A stretch of 62,350 nucleotides of DNA from Muribaculaceae bacterium (GCA_022484565.1 JAKVKZ010000009.1:1-62350), one strand, 5' to 3'. Shown: positions 42,307 to 52,648, counted from the first letter of the stretch. A program made the numbers and translations. The notes: generated by a model from the sequence alone, not told the origin.

Positions 42307-43893
42307 ATGAAAAAAAATATATTTGTAGGGCTTCTCCCTATAGTTTTGCTCAGCCTCGTTTCATGTCAGGATTGGCTCACCGACGGCACCCCTGGCACCA
42401 CAAAGCTCAATGATTATTTCTCTTCAAGCGCAGCAGCCGTGAAGTGCGTCAATGCCGCTTATGCCCCGTTGGGATGGGAATACAACACCACCTATTTTTC
42501 AGAGTGGTTTATTGGCGACGTGGCTTCAGATGATGCCCTGAAGGGTGGCCAGAACATCGGCGACATGGCCGATGCCTACGACATAGAGAATTTTAAGACT
42601 ACAGCCAACAACACCTTGCTGCTCGACTATTTCCGTGCTCAATATCAAGGCATTTCACGCTGTAACCTTGCATTGACCGAGATTCCTGCCATGAGCAGCG
42701 ACTCCATCAGCGATGCCATGCGTTCAAGGCTTATCGGCGAGGCTGAATACCTCCGCGCATTCTATTATTTCCGTCTGGTACGCATCTATGGCGGTGTGCC
42801 AATCGTGGATTTCGTGGTCGACAGTTCCGACAAGTGGAACCAGCCCCGCGCCACATCCGATGCAGTTTATGAGTTCATCGTGAAGGATTTGGCCGATGCT
42901 CAGAGCCGCCTACCGCTGAAGAGCGGTTACAGCAGCACTGATCTTGGCCGTGCCACTAAGGGTGCAGCTCAGGCCATGCTGCTCAAGACCTATCTTTACA
43001 TGAAGGATTACGCGCACGCCAAGCAATGGGGCGACTCCATCATCAATTCAGGACAATACTCATTATGCTCAAAATATCACGACAACTTCACCCTTGCAGG
43101 TGAAAACGGAGTGGAATCGGTGTTCGAGATACAATACATGGACGATGCCACCAGCGATTATGGCGAAGGCGACGGCTTCACCCGCGGAAGTTTCACTCAG
43201 GTTCTCACCCGCTCACGTTCAAGCCAACTTGGCAGCGGTTGGGGCTTCAACAAGCCAACCCAGAATCTTTACGATGAGTTCGAGCCGGGCGACATCCGCC
43301 GCGACGAAACTATAATCAACCCGACCGACGAACAGATAGAGACTCCTGCACAGGAAATCTATCTTGGCGACCGCTATCTAAACAAGAAATATGCATGGAT
43401 TAACGACGACGGCACATTCCCGCGTCTGTCGCACGCTACCCGCGGACCGCTAAACAATAAGGTGATACGTTATTCCGACGTGTTGCTGATGTATGCCGAG
43501 GCATGCTGTGAACTCAATAATCTTGACCGTGCCCAATGGGCTTTGGAGCAAGTGCGCTCACGTGCCCGCTCCAATGGTGAAACGACAGCACTCCCCAAAT
43601 TCCCTTACACCACCACAATTCAAGGCGTTTCAGTCACATACTCAAACACTCAGGCTGACCTACGCAAGGCAATCCGTCACGAGCGCCGCGTGGAACTCGC
43701 AATGGAAGGCGGACGCTGGTTCGACCTGTGCCGCTGGGGCGTTGCAAAGGATGTGATGGAAGCCTACAAGGCTGGAGAAACCAGCGAGGTGAAGGCCAAC
43801 ATGGCCACATTCGTTGAAGGCAAGAATGAATTGTTTCCTATCCCTTCCAAAGAGATTGAGCTTGAGGGAATTGAGCAGAATCCTGGATATTAG
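42307..43893 (+). CDS. SusD-like surface glycan-binding lipoprotein (PUL2)
   Basis: A 528-residue RagB/SusD lipoprotein (signal peptide to LVSC, C20). It has the helical core pattern GEAEYLRAFYYFRLVRIYGGVP, TKGAAQAMLLKTYLYMKDY, and the C-terminal IRHERRVELAMEGGRWFDLCRWG with LFPIPSKEIEL at the end. It forms the lid of the PUL2 SusC transporter and binds glucan at the cell surface. It lies 18 bases after susC and 40 bases before the binding-protein gene. Confidence 0.95.
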   Translation: MKKNIFVGLLPIVLLSLVSCQDWLTDGTPGTTKLNDYFSSSAAAVKCVNAAYAPLGWEYNTTYFSEWFIGDVASDDALKGGQNIGDMADAYDIENFKTTANNTLLLDYFRAQYQGISRCNLALTEIPAMSSDSISDAMRSRLIGEAEYLRAFYYFRLVRIYGGVPIVDFVVDSSDKWNQPRATSDAVYEFIVKDLADAQSRLPLKSGYSSTDLGRATKGAAQAMLLKTYLYMKDYAHAKQWGDSIINSGQYSLCSKYHDNFTLAGENGVESVFEIQYMDDATSDYGEGDGFTRGSFTQVLTRSRSSQLGSGWGFNKPTQNLYDEFEPGDIRRDETIINPTDEQIETPAQEIYLGDRYLNKKYAWINDDGTFPRLSHATRGPLNNKVIRYSDVLLMYAEACCELNNLDRAQWALEQVRSRARSNGETTALPKFPYTTTIQGVSVTYSNTQADLRKAIRHERRVELAMEGGRWFDLCRWGVAKDVMEAYKAGETSEVKANMATFVEGKNELFPIPSKEIELEGIEQNPGY

Positions 43894-43933
43894 TCAATCG
43901 TATTATATAATTAATTTTTAAAATCATTTTGTT

Positions 43934-44854
43934 ATGAAAAAGTTCAACTTATTATTAGCAATGGCTGCATTGGCCATAAGTGGTGCAAATGCACAGACCG
44001 TTACAAAGGCAAGTGATGCTCCTTTTGATTTCTCAAAAGTTGACAGCCTTTATGTGATCTATCTTGGCGAAGAGACATTGGAAAGCGCCGACGCTTCATC
44101 GAAAGTCGTCGTTAACATTGGCCCAGACGACACTAACACATTCCTGTATGTATGGGATGGCTCATCATCTTTCGGCACGGCAGTAGGTCCTAATTCTTTC
44201 GGAGTTGCCGGAGAATACATGGATTTCGTAGTTGGTAGCGCAGGTTGGTCAGGGATCGGCTATTATGTTGGCAAAACAAAGACTTATGACCTTTCAAAAA
44301 TTACGGCAGATTATTATTTGCACATGGCATTCAAGGCTCAAGCAGCCGGGACATTCGACATTGGCATAACCGACGGCAAAGGAACTGCAGCTAATTTGGC
44401 TATAGGTACCACACCATTCGTTGACAATGGCAAGTCTTATGAGCCAATCGGTGAAATCACCCGCAATGGCGAATGGTACAACATCGACGTCCCAATGACG
44501 GCACTCAACAAACTAGGTCTTAACTTCTCCACTTCCACAGCCTATAGCGACAAAAACGTACTGTTCGCACTAATGGGCGGAACTAAAGGATTCACCGTGG
44601 ATTACGACGGACTTTTCTTCTACAAGCCAATTTCAACAGGTGTGAGCACAGTAAAGACCGACAACGGCTTCAAGGCTGTTGGAGGAAACGGCAGCATCAA
44701 TGTGACTGCCAAGAATGGCGGCATCCAGATTTTCAATGTATCGGGGGCACTCATCAATTCCACAAATGCAAGCAGCCTGTCGGTTGACGGAATGCAGTCG
44801 GGCATCTACATTGTCCGCAATGCAGGTCACGCACAGAAAGTGCTTGTAAAATAG
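43934..44854 (+). CDS. Secreted glucan-binding candidate with T9SS-like sorting domain
   Basis: A 306-residue protein: signal peptide (GANAQ), one beta-sandwich module (about 30-232, FDFSKVDSLYVIYLG ... LFFYKP), and a sorting-like domain (GIQIFNVSGALINS ... MQSGIYIVRNAG ... KVLVK). The module is clearly homologous to residues about 451-652 of the GH128 enzyme at 45026 (shared GNSLGV/PNSFGV, SGIGYYV/TGMGYMV and the closing FFYKP). It has no catalytic motif and holds the surface glycan-binding position after susD, so beta-1,3-glucan binding is the best guess. The module family is not one I can name. Confidence 0.7.
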   Translation: MKKFNLLLAMAALAISGANAQTVTKASDAPFDFSKVDSLYVIYLGEETLESADASSKVVVNIGPDDTNTFLYVWDGSSSFGTAVGPNSFGVAGEYMDFVVGSAGWSGIGYYVGKTKTYDLSKITADYYLHMAFKAQAAGTFDIGITDGKGTAANLAIGTTPFVDNGKSYEPIGEITRNGEWYNIDVPMTALNKLGLNFSTSTAYSDKNVLFALMGGTKGFTVDYDGLFFYKPISTGVSTVKTDNGFKAVGGNGSINVTAKNGGIQIFNVSGALINSTNASSLSVDGMQSGIYIVRNAGHAQKVLVK

Positions 44855-44892
44855 AGGTTTAGTTTATAGTTGGATAATTAGAAAGTAGTCTT

Positions 44893-44945
44893 ATGGTTGG
44901 GGCTTGGCGGCATGGAAATGCCGTGTCTGCCATGCCCCGAACCAT
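44893..44945 (+). promoter_or_regulatory. Intergenic stem-loop in PUL2
   Basis: Nested pairs atggtt/aaccat, ggggc/gcccc and ggcat/atgcc form a long structure between the binding-protein gene and the first GH128 gene, with no T run. It may protect the upstream susCD transcript or tune enzyme expression. Confidence 0.45.
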
Positions 44946-45025
44946 TGAGACCATACCCTCTCTGTGCATTCTTCCAGCGATTACAACATAAAAAACAGTC
45001 ATAAATTTCAATTCAAAATCGACTG

Positions 45026-47212
45026 ATGAAACTAAGAATAAGTTTGGCATTATTGCTCTGCCTGGCAATCGGGCTGTCGGCACAATCATCGCGTAGCAAC
45101 AAGCGCGGCGTGAGTGAGAACAATTTCACTTACACTGAGGATGTGAAGGCTCTTTCGGCAGGATGTTCGTGGATGTATAATTGGGGTGTCGCTCCCAATG
45201 CGGCGGTGGCAAGTGTGCTTGGCACAGGCAAAAGCATGGAATTTGTCCCGATGGTGTGGAACGGCGACTACAATGAGGCATCCCTGCGGGCTGTCTATGC
45301 CGCCGATTCAGGTGAGAAATATCTTTTGGGATTCAATGAGCCGAACTTTTCAAGTCAAGCCAACATGACTCCCGCGGCTGCTGCCGCACGGTGGCACGAT
45401 GTGGAGGCTCTTGCCAAGGAACTTGGCCTGTCGCTTGTGGCACCCGCCCTTAATTATTCGGGCGAGACACTCAGCGACGGTGTGTGCTACAGCACTCCCG
45501 ACAAATGGATGGATGCGTTCATAGCTGCATATAAGAATCTGTATGGCACTGCACCGACTTATGATTATCTGGCGCTGCACTGCTACATGGACTCCCCGTC
45601 ATCATTGATCGGCTACGTTGAGGCATTTGCCAAGAAATACGGCAAGCAAGTGTGGCTCACCGAGTTCTGCTCATGGGAATCGAAGAATCTGACACCAGCG
45701 TTGCAGCAATCGCAGATGATAGGCAAGCTGCAGATGCTTGAGCAAAGCAAATACGTGTTCCGTTACGCATGGTTCATAGCCCGTGGCAACGACACTTATC
45801 CATATTTCGGATTGGTGCCTATCGTCAGCTCGGCTTCAGCGGCAGGCAATCTCACAGCCCTGGGCGTGGCTTATGTGAACATGTCAACTTATGATTATGC
45901 CAAGTATCATTCCGTTGACGAAAAGGTTGCGGCCAATTCGTTTGTCAATGAGGATCACTTGACGAGTATAGAAAAAAATACTGACAGTGGGGACACACTG
46001 CCTGTGCAGGTCGATTTTGCTCCGGGCACGGCTCTCTCTTATCAGATTGACATAAAGCAGGCAGGCGACTATTACATGAATCTGCGCATAGCCATTTCCG
46101 ATTCCACTGCCGTGAATGTGCTCGACACAGCCGGTGTGGCACTTGCCAATGTGAAGTTCAGCGGTACTGGCGGCGTGTCAACATGGGGCTTCCGCTCCGT
46201 TGCGCTTCCACTTGAGGCCGGCAGGGCAACGATAGTGGTGAAGTCATCGGGCAAGGCATCTTGCAAACTTGCGTGGCTCAACGTCAGCACATCGGCGGCA
46301 GGCGAGATAGGCAAAAATGTGGATGAGGCGGTTGACACTGCAAATGTCACTATTAGCGATGGCGGACTTAATTCATTCGATTTTGCTAAAAGCTCGAATA
46401 TCTGTCCTATCCTGCTCGGCAACAAGACAATCAGCCAATACGGCATAGCATCCAAAATCAAACTCGACCTGCGCGACGATGGAAAGAACTGTGTACTTTA
46501 TAATTGGAATGGTCTGAACTTCGGCACTTCAAGCGGCGAAAATTCTCTTGGTGTGGAAGATACGTTCATGCCAGTATCGGTGAAAGCCGGTGCTTCATGG
46601 ACTGGAATGGGATATATGGTAACCGACAAGGAGACCGTAAATCTCAGCGATATCGACAATTCCTATCATTTTCACATAGCCTTGCGCTCAGCCACACCGC
46701 AGACCATGGATTTCATCTTCTACGATGCTGCCGGCAACTCCACACACGTGGTGATAGGCAATTCCGCTTACGTTGACGGAGGCAAGACTTATCAGCCTTT
46801 GACGAATTTCCCACGTGATGGAAAATGGCATCACATCGACATTCCGATGCGGATAATGGGCAATCTGGGATTGACTTATGCCTCCTCGTCGGCGTTCACC
46901 AAAACTTATGTGATGTCGATTCTGCCAGGCAATGCTTCTGGCACTGCATTCGACCTCGATGCCGCATTCTTTTATAAGCCTGCCGCTTCATCTGTAATCA
47001 GCACTGTCGCTGACAATGCCTGTGGATTAAGGGTTGTCGCTTCTGACGGCGGTTTTGTCGCCGACTCCGGCTGCAATGGTATTGCGGCATTCAGCATAGC
47101 TGGAATATTGGTGGCATCTACTAATGGCAATCACATGGAAGCCGGCAACCTCCCGTCGGGAATATATATCGTGAAAAGTGTCGGACAAGTAAAGAAAATA
47201 CTCATAAAATAA
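45026..47212 (+). CDS. GH128 endo-beta-1,3-glucanase with binding modules
   Basis: A 728-residue secreted enzyme: signal peptide (LSAQ), GH128 barrel about 25-310 with acid/base E105 (LGFNEPN) and nucleophile E213 (VWLTEF), a CBM6/35-like sandwich about 325-430 (YQIDIKQAGDYYMNLRI ... CKLAWLNVS), the glucan-binding module shared with the gene at 43934 (about 451-652), and a sorting-like C-terminal domain (IAAFSIAGILVAS ... LPSGIYIVKSVG ... KKILIK). GH128 enzymes cut beta-1,3-glucans such as curdlan and laminarin. Its stop directly touches the GH16 start. Confidence 0.88.
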   Translation: MKLRISLALLLCLAIGLSAQSSRSNKRGVSENNFTYTEDVKALSAGCSWMYNWGVAPNAAVASVLGTGKSMEFVPMVWNGDYNEASLRAVYAADSGEKYLLGFNEPNFSSQANMTPAAAAARWHDVEALAKELGLSLVAPALNYSGETLSDGVCYSTPDKWMDAFIAAYKNLYGTAPTYDYLALHCYMDSPSSLIGYVEAFAKKYGKQVWLTEFCSWESKNLTPALQQSQMIGKLQMLEQSKYVFRYAWFIARGNDTYPYFGLVPIVSSASAAGNLTALGVAYVNMSTYDYAKYHSVDEKVAANSFVNEDHLTSIEKNTDSGDTLPVQVDFAPGTALSYQIDIKQAGDYYMNLRIAISDSTAVNVLDTAGVALANVKFSGTGGVSTWGFRSVALPLEAGRATIVVKSSGKASCKLAWLNVSTSAAGEIGKNVDEAVDTANVTISDGGLNSFDFAKSSNICPILLGNKTISQYGIASKIKLDLRDDGKNCVLYNWNGLNFGTSSGENSLGVEDTFMPVSVKAGASWTGMGYMVTDKETVNLSDIDNSYHFHIALRSATPQTMDFIFYDAAGNSTHVVIGNSAYVDGGKTYQPLTNFPRDGKWHHIDIPMRIMGNLGLTYASSSAFTKTYVMSILPGNASGTAFDLDAAFFYKPAASSVISTVADNACGLRVVASDGGFVADSGCNGIAAFSIAGILVASTNGNHMEAGNLPSGIYIVKSVGQVKKILIK

Positions 47213-48169
47213 ATGATTATGCAAGATAATTTGCACATACTCTCATGGCTCGGCAAGGCTGGTTTCATAGCTGGTCTGTTAGCTATCCTATTCCACTTCA
47301 ATGTCGCTCTTGCAGGTGTTGCCAATGGCTACCGCATAGTGTGGGCTGACGAATTTAACGGCAATAAGCTCGACACAAAGCACACATGGAACATTGAAAC
47401 AGGAAATGGCGGCAGTGGAAACAACGAACTTGAATACAACAGCAAGCGCAGCGTCACTGTTGAGGACGGATGCCTTATCCTCACGGCGCGTCGCGAATTT
47501 TTCAAGGGCCGCAATTTCACATCAGGCAGAGTCAATACTATGCATAAATTCACATTTAAGCATGGCATGATTGAGGCGCGTGTGAAGATTCCTGCAACAT
47601 CCAATGGCCTCTGGCCGGCCTTTTGGCTCATGGGTGAGAATTTCTCCTCTGTGGGATGGCCACAGTGCGGTGAAATCGACATTTTCGAGATGGGTAACGG
47701 CGATGGCATAAAGATTTCATCCCAGGACCGCTATTTCAATGGTGCTTGCCATTGGGGATACTATGAGAATGGCAGTTATCCGAATTATTTCCATGCCGTG
47801 AACAATAATTACAGCCTGCAGGACGGCAAATTCCACACTTTCACACTCGTATGGGACGATGACAGTGTGTCGATGTATCTCGACAGGGACACATATCCCA
47901 ACAACCCTCCATATTATCATTTCGACATTTCAGAAAAAGGCAAAAAATGGGCGGCTGGCGATTATTTCCACAATCAGATGTTCATCATTTTCGACCTTGC
48001 TGTTGGCGGGTATTTCACTGGAATCACAAGCGGCGACGGCATTACTGCCCTCGATGCAGGCCACTCCGAAATGATGGTTGATTATGTGCGTGTGTATCAA
48101 AAGGACAATGAATATCAAAGTTATTTCTGGAAAGGCGGCAATTATTCCGATCTTTCCATGAACTTATAA
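47213..48169 (+). CDS. GH16 endo-beta-1,3-glucanase (laminarinase type)
   Basis: A 318-residue GH16 enzyme. The catalytic ExDxxE motif is GEIDIFEMG with E154, D156 and E159; WADEFNGNKLDTKHTW at the start and NNELEYNSKRSVTVEDGCL fit the bacterial laminarinase subgroup (GH16_3). An N-terminal hydrophobic segment (about 17-34) is a signal peptide; ATG 47213 or the next one at 47219 could be used. No extra domain or sorting signal is present, so it may work in the periplasm or be exported alone. It starts right after the stop of the first GH128 gene. Confidence 0.92.
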   Translation: MIMQDNLHILSWLGKAGFIAGLLAILFHFNVALAGVANGYRIVWADEFNGNKLDTKHTWNIETGNGGSGNNELEYNSKRSVTVEDGCLILTARREFFKGRNFTSGRVNTMHKFTFKHGMIEARVKIPATSNGLWPAFWLMGENFSSVGWPQCGEIDIFEMGNGDGIKISSQDRYFNGACHWGYYENGSYPNYFHAVNNNYSLQDGKFHTFTLVWDDDSVSMYLDRDTYPNNPPYYHFDISEKGKKWAAGDYFHNQMFIIFDLAVGGYFTGITSGDGITALDAGHSEMMVDYVRVYQKDNEYQSYFWKGGNYSDLSMNL

Positions 48170-48179
48170 ATTTTAAGAT

Positions 48180-49706
48180 ATGAAAATCGTGTATGCAATT
48201 TTAATCCTTGTTTTCTCTGGAATTGTCAATTTCAGTGTTGACGCAGCCGGAAAAAGTTTCAAAAGGGGTGTCGGCGAGGATAATTTCAATTATCTCGACG
48301 ATGTGAAGGCAATCTCGGCCGGTTGCTCCTGGACTTACAACTGGGGCACCACTCCATCCCCGATGGTTGCCGATTCCATGAGCAAATACATGGAGTTCGT
48401 GCCAATGGCATGGAACGGCAATTACAATGAGACAGCTCTGCGCACCTATTACACTGCACATCCCAAGGCAAAATATCTATTAGGCTTTAACGAGCCTAAC
48501 TTCGCCAAGCAGTCGAACATGACTCCCGCGGCAGCTGCCGAGAAATGGCACGCGCTTGAGGCTCTTGCCGCTGAACTTGGGCTGAAACTTGTGGCTCCAG
48601 CGCTCAACTATTCAGGCGATACTCTGTCGGACGGCATCAGTTACAGCACTCCCGACAAGTGGCTCGATGCCTTCATCGCAGCCTACAAGAATCTCTACGG
48701 CACTGCTCCTACTTACGATTATCTGGCCTTGCACAGTTACATGGACAGCCCATCGGCTGTGCTCGAATTTGTGGAGACATTCGCCAAGAAATACGGCAAG
48801 CAAGTATGGCTCACTGAGTTCTGCTCTTGGGAATCAAGCAGCATTACTGCCGAGACGCAGCAGTCATCGATGATTGAGAAGGTGCAGAGTCTTGAGCTTA
48901 GCAATTATGTATTCCGCTACGCATGGTTCAAGGCGCGTGGCAGCAACAAGTATCCCTACTATCGCCTCGTGGTCTATCCAAGTGCCTCACAGGGCATCCC
49001 TGCCGGCACTTTAACCGACCTTGGCGTGGCATATCTCAATATGTCGTCCTACGATTTCAGCAAATTCTATGCTTTGAATGAGCTGATTCCAGCCACAGAA
49101 TTTGTGCATGAGGACTACATCAACGCCATTGAGAAGACGACCGACCCCGACAGCGTTTTCCCTGCTCAAATCAGCATGTTCGGCATAGGCCGCAAAATGA
49201 CTTATCAGATTGATGTGCCTTCCACAGGTATATATAAGATGAATTTCCGTGTGACAAGCGAGGAGAATCTGTTCAACCCCAATGTTCAAGTGCTTGATTC
49301 AGCCGGCAATGTCTTGGCTGAACAAGAACTTACCGCTACAGGAAGCACAAGCACTTGGGCTACCCAGACCATTGAGGTCCCTCTCAATGCCGGCAAACAG
49401 AAAATCATCGTAAAAGAAACGAAAAATACCCATTGCAAACTTGCGTGGCTGTCGTTCAGCAATTCTGCAGGCGTGTATTCTCCCAAGCAGGAGCAACAAG
49501 TAAGAGTGTGTTGCGACGGCTCACTGATGCGCGTCATTTCAGCTGAAAACATCAATGGCATCACGCTCTTTGATATGAGCGGCAGAATGGTTGGCACGGC
49601 CGATGGGCACTCAATCGACGTGTCGGCATTGGCAAAAGGTATGTATGTGGTGTATGTCAATCTCGGCAACAACAAGCATATTACAATAAAATGCATTATC
49701 AAGTGA
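48180..49706 (+). CDS. GH128 endo-beta-1,3-glucanase, second copy
   Basis: A 508-residue secreted enzyme closely related to 45026: same motifs at the same positions (E105 in LGFNEPN, E213 in VWLTEF), then a CBM6/35-like sandwich (about 320-425) and a sorting-like C-terminal domain (ITLFDMSGRMVGT ... LAKGMYVVYVN). It lacks the module that copy 1 shares with the protein at 43934. The GH16 gene is inserted between the two copies. It starts 10 bases after GH16 and is followed after 23 bases by the discoidin protein. Confidence 0.9.
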   Translation: MKIVYAILILVFSGIVNFSVDAAGKSFKRGVGEDNFNYLDDVKAISAGCSWTYNWGTTPSPMVADSMSKYMEFVPMAWNGNYNETALRTYYTAHPKAKYLLGFNEPNFAKQSNMTPAAAAEKWHALEALAAELGLKLVAPALNYSGDTLSDGISYSTPDKWLDAFIAAYKNLYGTAPTYDYLALHSYMDSPSAVLEFVETFAKKYGKQVWLTEFCSWESSSITAETQQSSMIEKVQSLELSNYVFRYAWFKARGSNKYPYYRLVVYPSASQGIPAGTLTDLGVAYLNMSSYDFSKFYALNELIPATEFVHEDYINAIEKTTDPDSVFPAQISMFGIGRKMTYQIDVPSTGIYKMNFRVTSEENLFNPNVQVLDSAGNVLAEQELTATGSTSTWATQTIEVPLNAGKQKIIVKETKNTHCKLAWLSFSNSAGVYSPKQEQQVRVCCDGSLMRVISAENINGITLFDMSGRMVGTADGHSIDVSALAKGMYVVYVNLGNNKHITIKCIIK

Positions 49707-49729
49707 ATCTTTATTAAATATTTATTCAA

Positions 49730-52648
49730 ATGAAAACAAAATTATTATTTTTAAGTTTATTGGTTTGCCTTTTCACAGGGCAAGCATGGGGCGTGGATTG
49801 GACAGAAACGACCAATCTGGCTCTTAACAAAACAGCTGTGTCTTCAAGTGGAACAGCAAGTGCCGGTAACGACGGCAATACTGGTACCCGTTGGGAATCA
49901 GCCACTAAAGACGGCGAATGGTGGTTCGTTGACCTCACTGAGGCGAAGACCATCAGCGACATCGAAATCGTGTGGGAGGGTGCTTACGCCAAGACTTATC
50001 AGGTCTATGGATTCACCACTGAACCTACATATACCACCAATGAGGATGGCACTAAGACTTTGACTCAAGATCTGTCGGCTGCCACTCCTATCTATTCGCA
50101 GGATAAGACTTTGACGGGCTTCCCTTACACCGACTCTCACAGTGGTCTTAATGCCACTGCAAGGTATCTTCTGGTTTATTGCCAAACACGTGGCTCAGTA
50201 TATGGCAACAGCTTCTATGAATTCCGTGTGGCTGAACGTGTAGCCGACTATGATGTAGTAAAGGAACTCGGCGTTACTAACCTTACTATCAATCAAGGAG
50301 AATCAGGTACAGTCACTGTCTCAGGGCTGAACTCTATCGGCACCGTCATTGATGCAACTGAAGCGGGTGCAACACTCACAGCCTCATCAAGCGATGTAAC
50401 CATCACAAACAACAATGATGGCACTTTTGGTGTGACCTGCAACACCCTCGGCACTTACACTCTCACTGCCAGCGCTACTGTAGCTGGCCTTGCCTGCACA
50501 GGTACTGGCACCTTGGCAGTTAAATATAATTGGACAACCAACACCAACATTGCCGCTACCACCAATAATTCATTGGCTGTAGCCCACGCAAGCCATAACG
50601 ATGCTTCCGCCTATTTGAGCAACGACAACAACACAGGCACTCGCTGGGAGGCCGGCGGAGGTGCTGTCACTGGCACTGATGTGTATTGGTATGTGGATCT
50701 CGGCAACACCTACAGTGTTAATGCCATTGAGATGATTTGGCAGAATGCTTACGCCAAGTCGTACAAGATTTACACCGCTACCCAACTCGACACTGAAGGC
50801 AATCCTGCATGGGGCACTACCGAAATAATCAGTCAGGACGCCACTCTCACTGAATTTCCTTACGAGGACACACATGTGTTAGCTACTCCTGTAACTGCCC
50901 GTTATATCAAAGTTTCTCAGATTGAAAATGGTTATCCTGGCTATGGCATGAGCATGTGGGAATTCCGCGTTGCCGGAACTGCTTCTGCACCAAGCGTTTT
51001 GACTTATGTCAACATCTCTTCCAACACTGTCACAGTGGCCGGACGCAGTGAAAACATCACCGCAACAGCTACCGACCAGTATGGCAAAGCATATTCCACC
51101 GATGGAATCACTTACAATTTCTCAGCCAACACAAGTGGCGCTTCCATCACTAACGGCGTGTTCACTTCCACTCAGAAAGGTTCTGCAACTTTCACCGCGA
51201 CTGTAGGTTCTGTAACGAGCAGCCCTATCACTATCAACACTGTAGCCGAAGGCGACAACATTGCACTTGCTTCAAACGGAGCAACTGCCACTGCCGATGC
51301 TTCCACCACTGCTTCTGCTGATTTTGCAATCGATGGTAACGATGGCACCCGCTGGATTTCAAACAGTGGCACTGAAGCTGCCGACCAGGAAATCAACCAC
51401 TGGATTACCGTTGACCTTGGTGGCAATTACGACATCGACCTGATTGAGGTTCAATGGGAAGCTGCAATAGCTAAGGATTATGAAGTTTACGCTTCCGATA
51501 ATGCCGATGATTTAGGCACAGCTGTCTATACAAAGACCGGCAACGCTTTTGGTGCCGCTACTCACGATTTCTATGGCACTACTCTTAGCGGAAAGCGCTA
51601 CATCAAAATCAATTCCACCAAGAATGCTTCCGCCTACGGCAATTCGATTTATGAAATCAAAGTCTATGGCAAGGGCATAATGTCGCTTACATCTGCTGCA
51701 ACAGCCACAGCCAAAATTTACACAGGCACATGGAATGCCGCAACTTTTGCCGCCAACGATGCTGCTACTGTCACAAACAATGATTTGACATCAGTCAAAG
51801 GTCTTCCTTCAACTATCACAGTTGCCAATCCTAACTGCCTCGTTTATGTGGCAAGTGGTGCGGCTTGCGCTACCCAGAACAATGTAGTGACTGTTTCCGG
51901 TGACAATTACACAGCTCATGCAATAGCTCTTACAGCAGGTCATCCGTTCTATGCTGCCCATGATGTCGCTGTCAGCACTGCCGACAACATCACTTTCACA
52001 GGCTCTTTCGCCAAGAGTGATGAATATTGCCCTATCGTTCTTCCGTTCTCTTTCCGTACACTTTCTTCAGATTTCGAAATTGAATTGCTCAGCAAGGTTA
52101 ATTTGGCAGAAAAGAAGCTAACATTCAAAACTAAGAATCCATCTAATTCAAGTGCTGCCAACTATCCTCTTATGCTCAAATTGAATGCTGATTTCACCAC
52201 GATTACGGCGTATAACGACACTGTTTTCGCAACTCCCGTAACTCCAACTCCTGGTGAGACTCCTGCTCCAGATCTCAATATGTTGAAGTGGATTCCAATG
52301 ACGCTCAACGGCATGTACTCAACTTATTCAGGTTACACCACCACAGGAAGCGAGTATGTTTACGATGCAACAAGCAAGACTTTCGTAATAGCTGCAAGTG
52401 GCACTTTAATTGCTCCTTTCGGTGCTTATGTCTATGCCAGTAGTAATCCTACTGTCAATAATCTGGCAATAGAGATTAATGGTACGACAACCAACAATGC
52501 CGTTATTGTCGACGATGTGAATCCTTTTGTTGATGTTTACACATTGGATGGACGCCTTATCCGCCATAACGTTGAAACTGACAAGGCTACAATTAATCTT
52601 GAAAAGGGATTTTACATTGTTGGCGGTAAAAAATTATTTGTAAAGTAA
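49730..52648 (+). CDS. Secreted multi-discoidin (F5/8C, CBM32-like) protein
   Basis: A 972-residue protein: signal peptide (to about 20), three F5/8 type C domains (about 28-168, 272-416 and 510-648), each with the pattern GTRW(E/I) ... W(Y/F/I)xVDLG, bacterial Ig-like stretches between (about 172-266 and 424-505), a C-terminal beta region of about 220 residues without match, and a sorting-like end (VDVYTLDGRLIRH ... LEKGFYIVGGKKLFVK). No catalytic motif is seen. It probably binds glucan or cell-wall sugars at the surface and may hold the enzymes near the substrate. A strong terminator follows. Confidence 0.8.
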   Translation: MKTKLLFLSLLVCLFTGQAWGVDWTETTNLALNKTAVSSSGTASAGNDGNTGTRWESATKDGEWWFVDLTEAKTISDIEIVWEGAYAKTYQVYGFTTEPTYTTNEDGTKTLTQDLSAATPIYSQDKTLTGFPYTDSHSGLNATARYLLVYCQTRGSVYGNSFYEFRVAERVADYDVVKELGVTNLTINQGESGTVTVSGLNSIGTVIDATEAGATLTASSSDVTITNNNDGTFGVTCNTLGTYTLTASATVAGLACTGTGTLAVKYNWTTNTNIAATTNNSLAVAHASHNDASAYLSNDNNTGTRWEAGGGAVTGTDVYWYVDLGNTYSVNAIEMIWQNAYAKSYKIYTATQLDTEGNPAWGTTEIISQDATLTEFPYEDTHVLATPVTARYIKVSQIENGYPGYGMSMWEFRVAGTASAPSVLTYVNISSNTVTVAGRSENITATATDQYGKAYSTDGITYNFSANTSGASITNGVFTSTQKGSATFTATVGSVTSSPITINTVAEGDNIALASNGATATADASTTASADFAIDGNDGTRWISNSGTEAADQEINHWITVDLGGNYDIDLIEVQWEAAIAKDYEVYASDNADDLGTAVYTKTGNAFGAATHDFYGTTLSGKRYIKINSTKNASAYGNSIYEIKVYGKGIMSLTSAATATAKIYTGTWNAATFAANDAATVTNNDLTSVKGLPSTITVANPNCLVYVASGAACATQNNVVTVSGDNYTAHAIALTAGHPFYAAHDVAVSTADNITFTGSFAKSDEYCPIVLPFSFRTLSSDFEIELLSKVNLAEKKLTFKTKNPSNSSAANYPLMLKLNADFTTITAYNDTVFATPVTPTPGETPAPDLNMLKWIPMTLNGMYSTYSGYTTTGSEYVYDATSKTFVIAASGTLIAPFGAYVYASSNPTVNNLAIEINGTTTNNAVIVDDVNPFVDVYTLDGRLIRHNVETDKATINLEKGFYIVGGKKLFVK

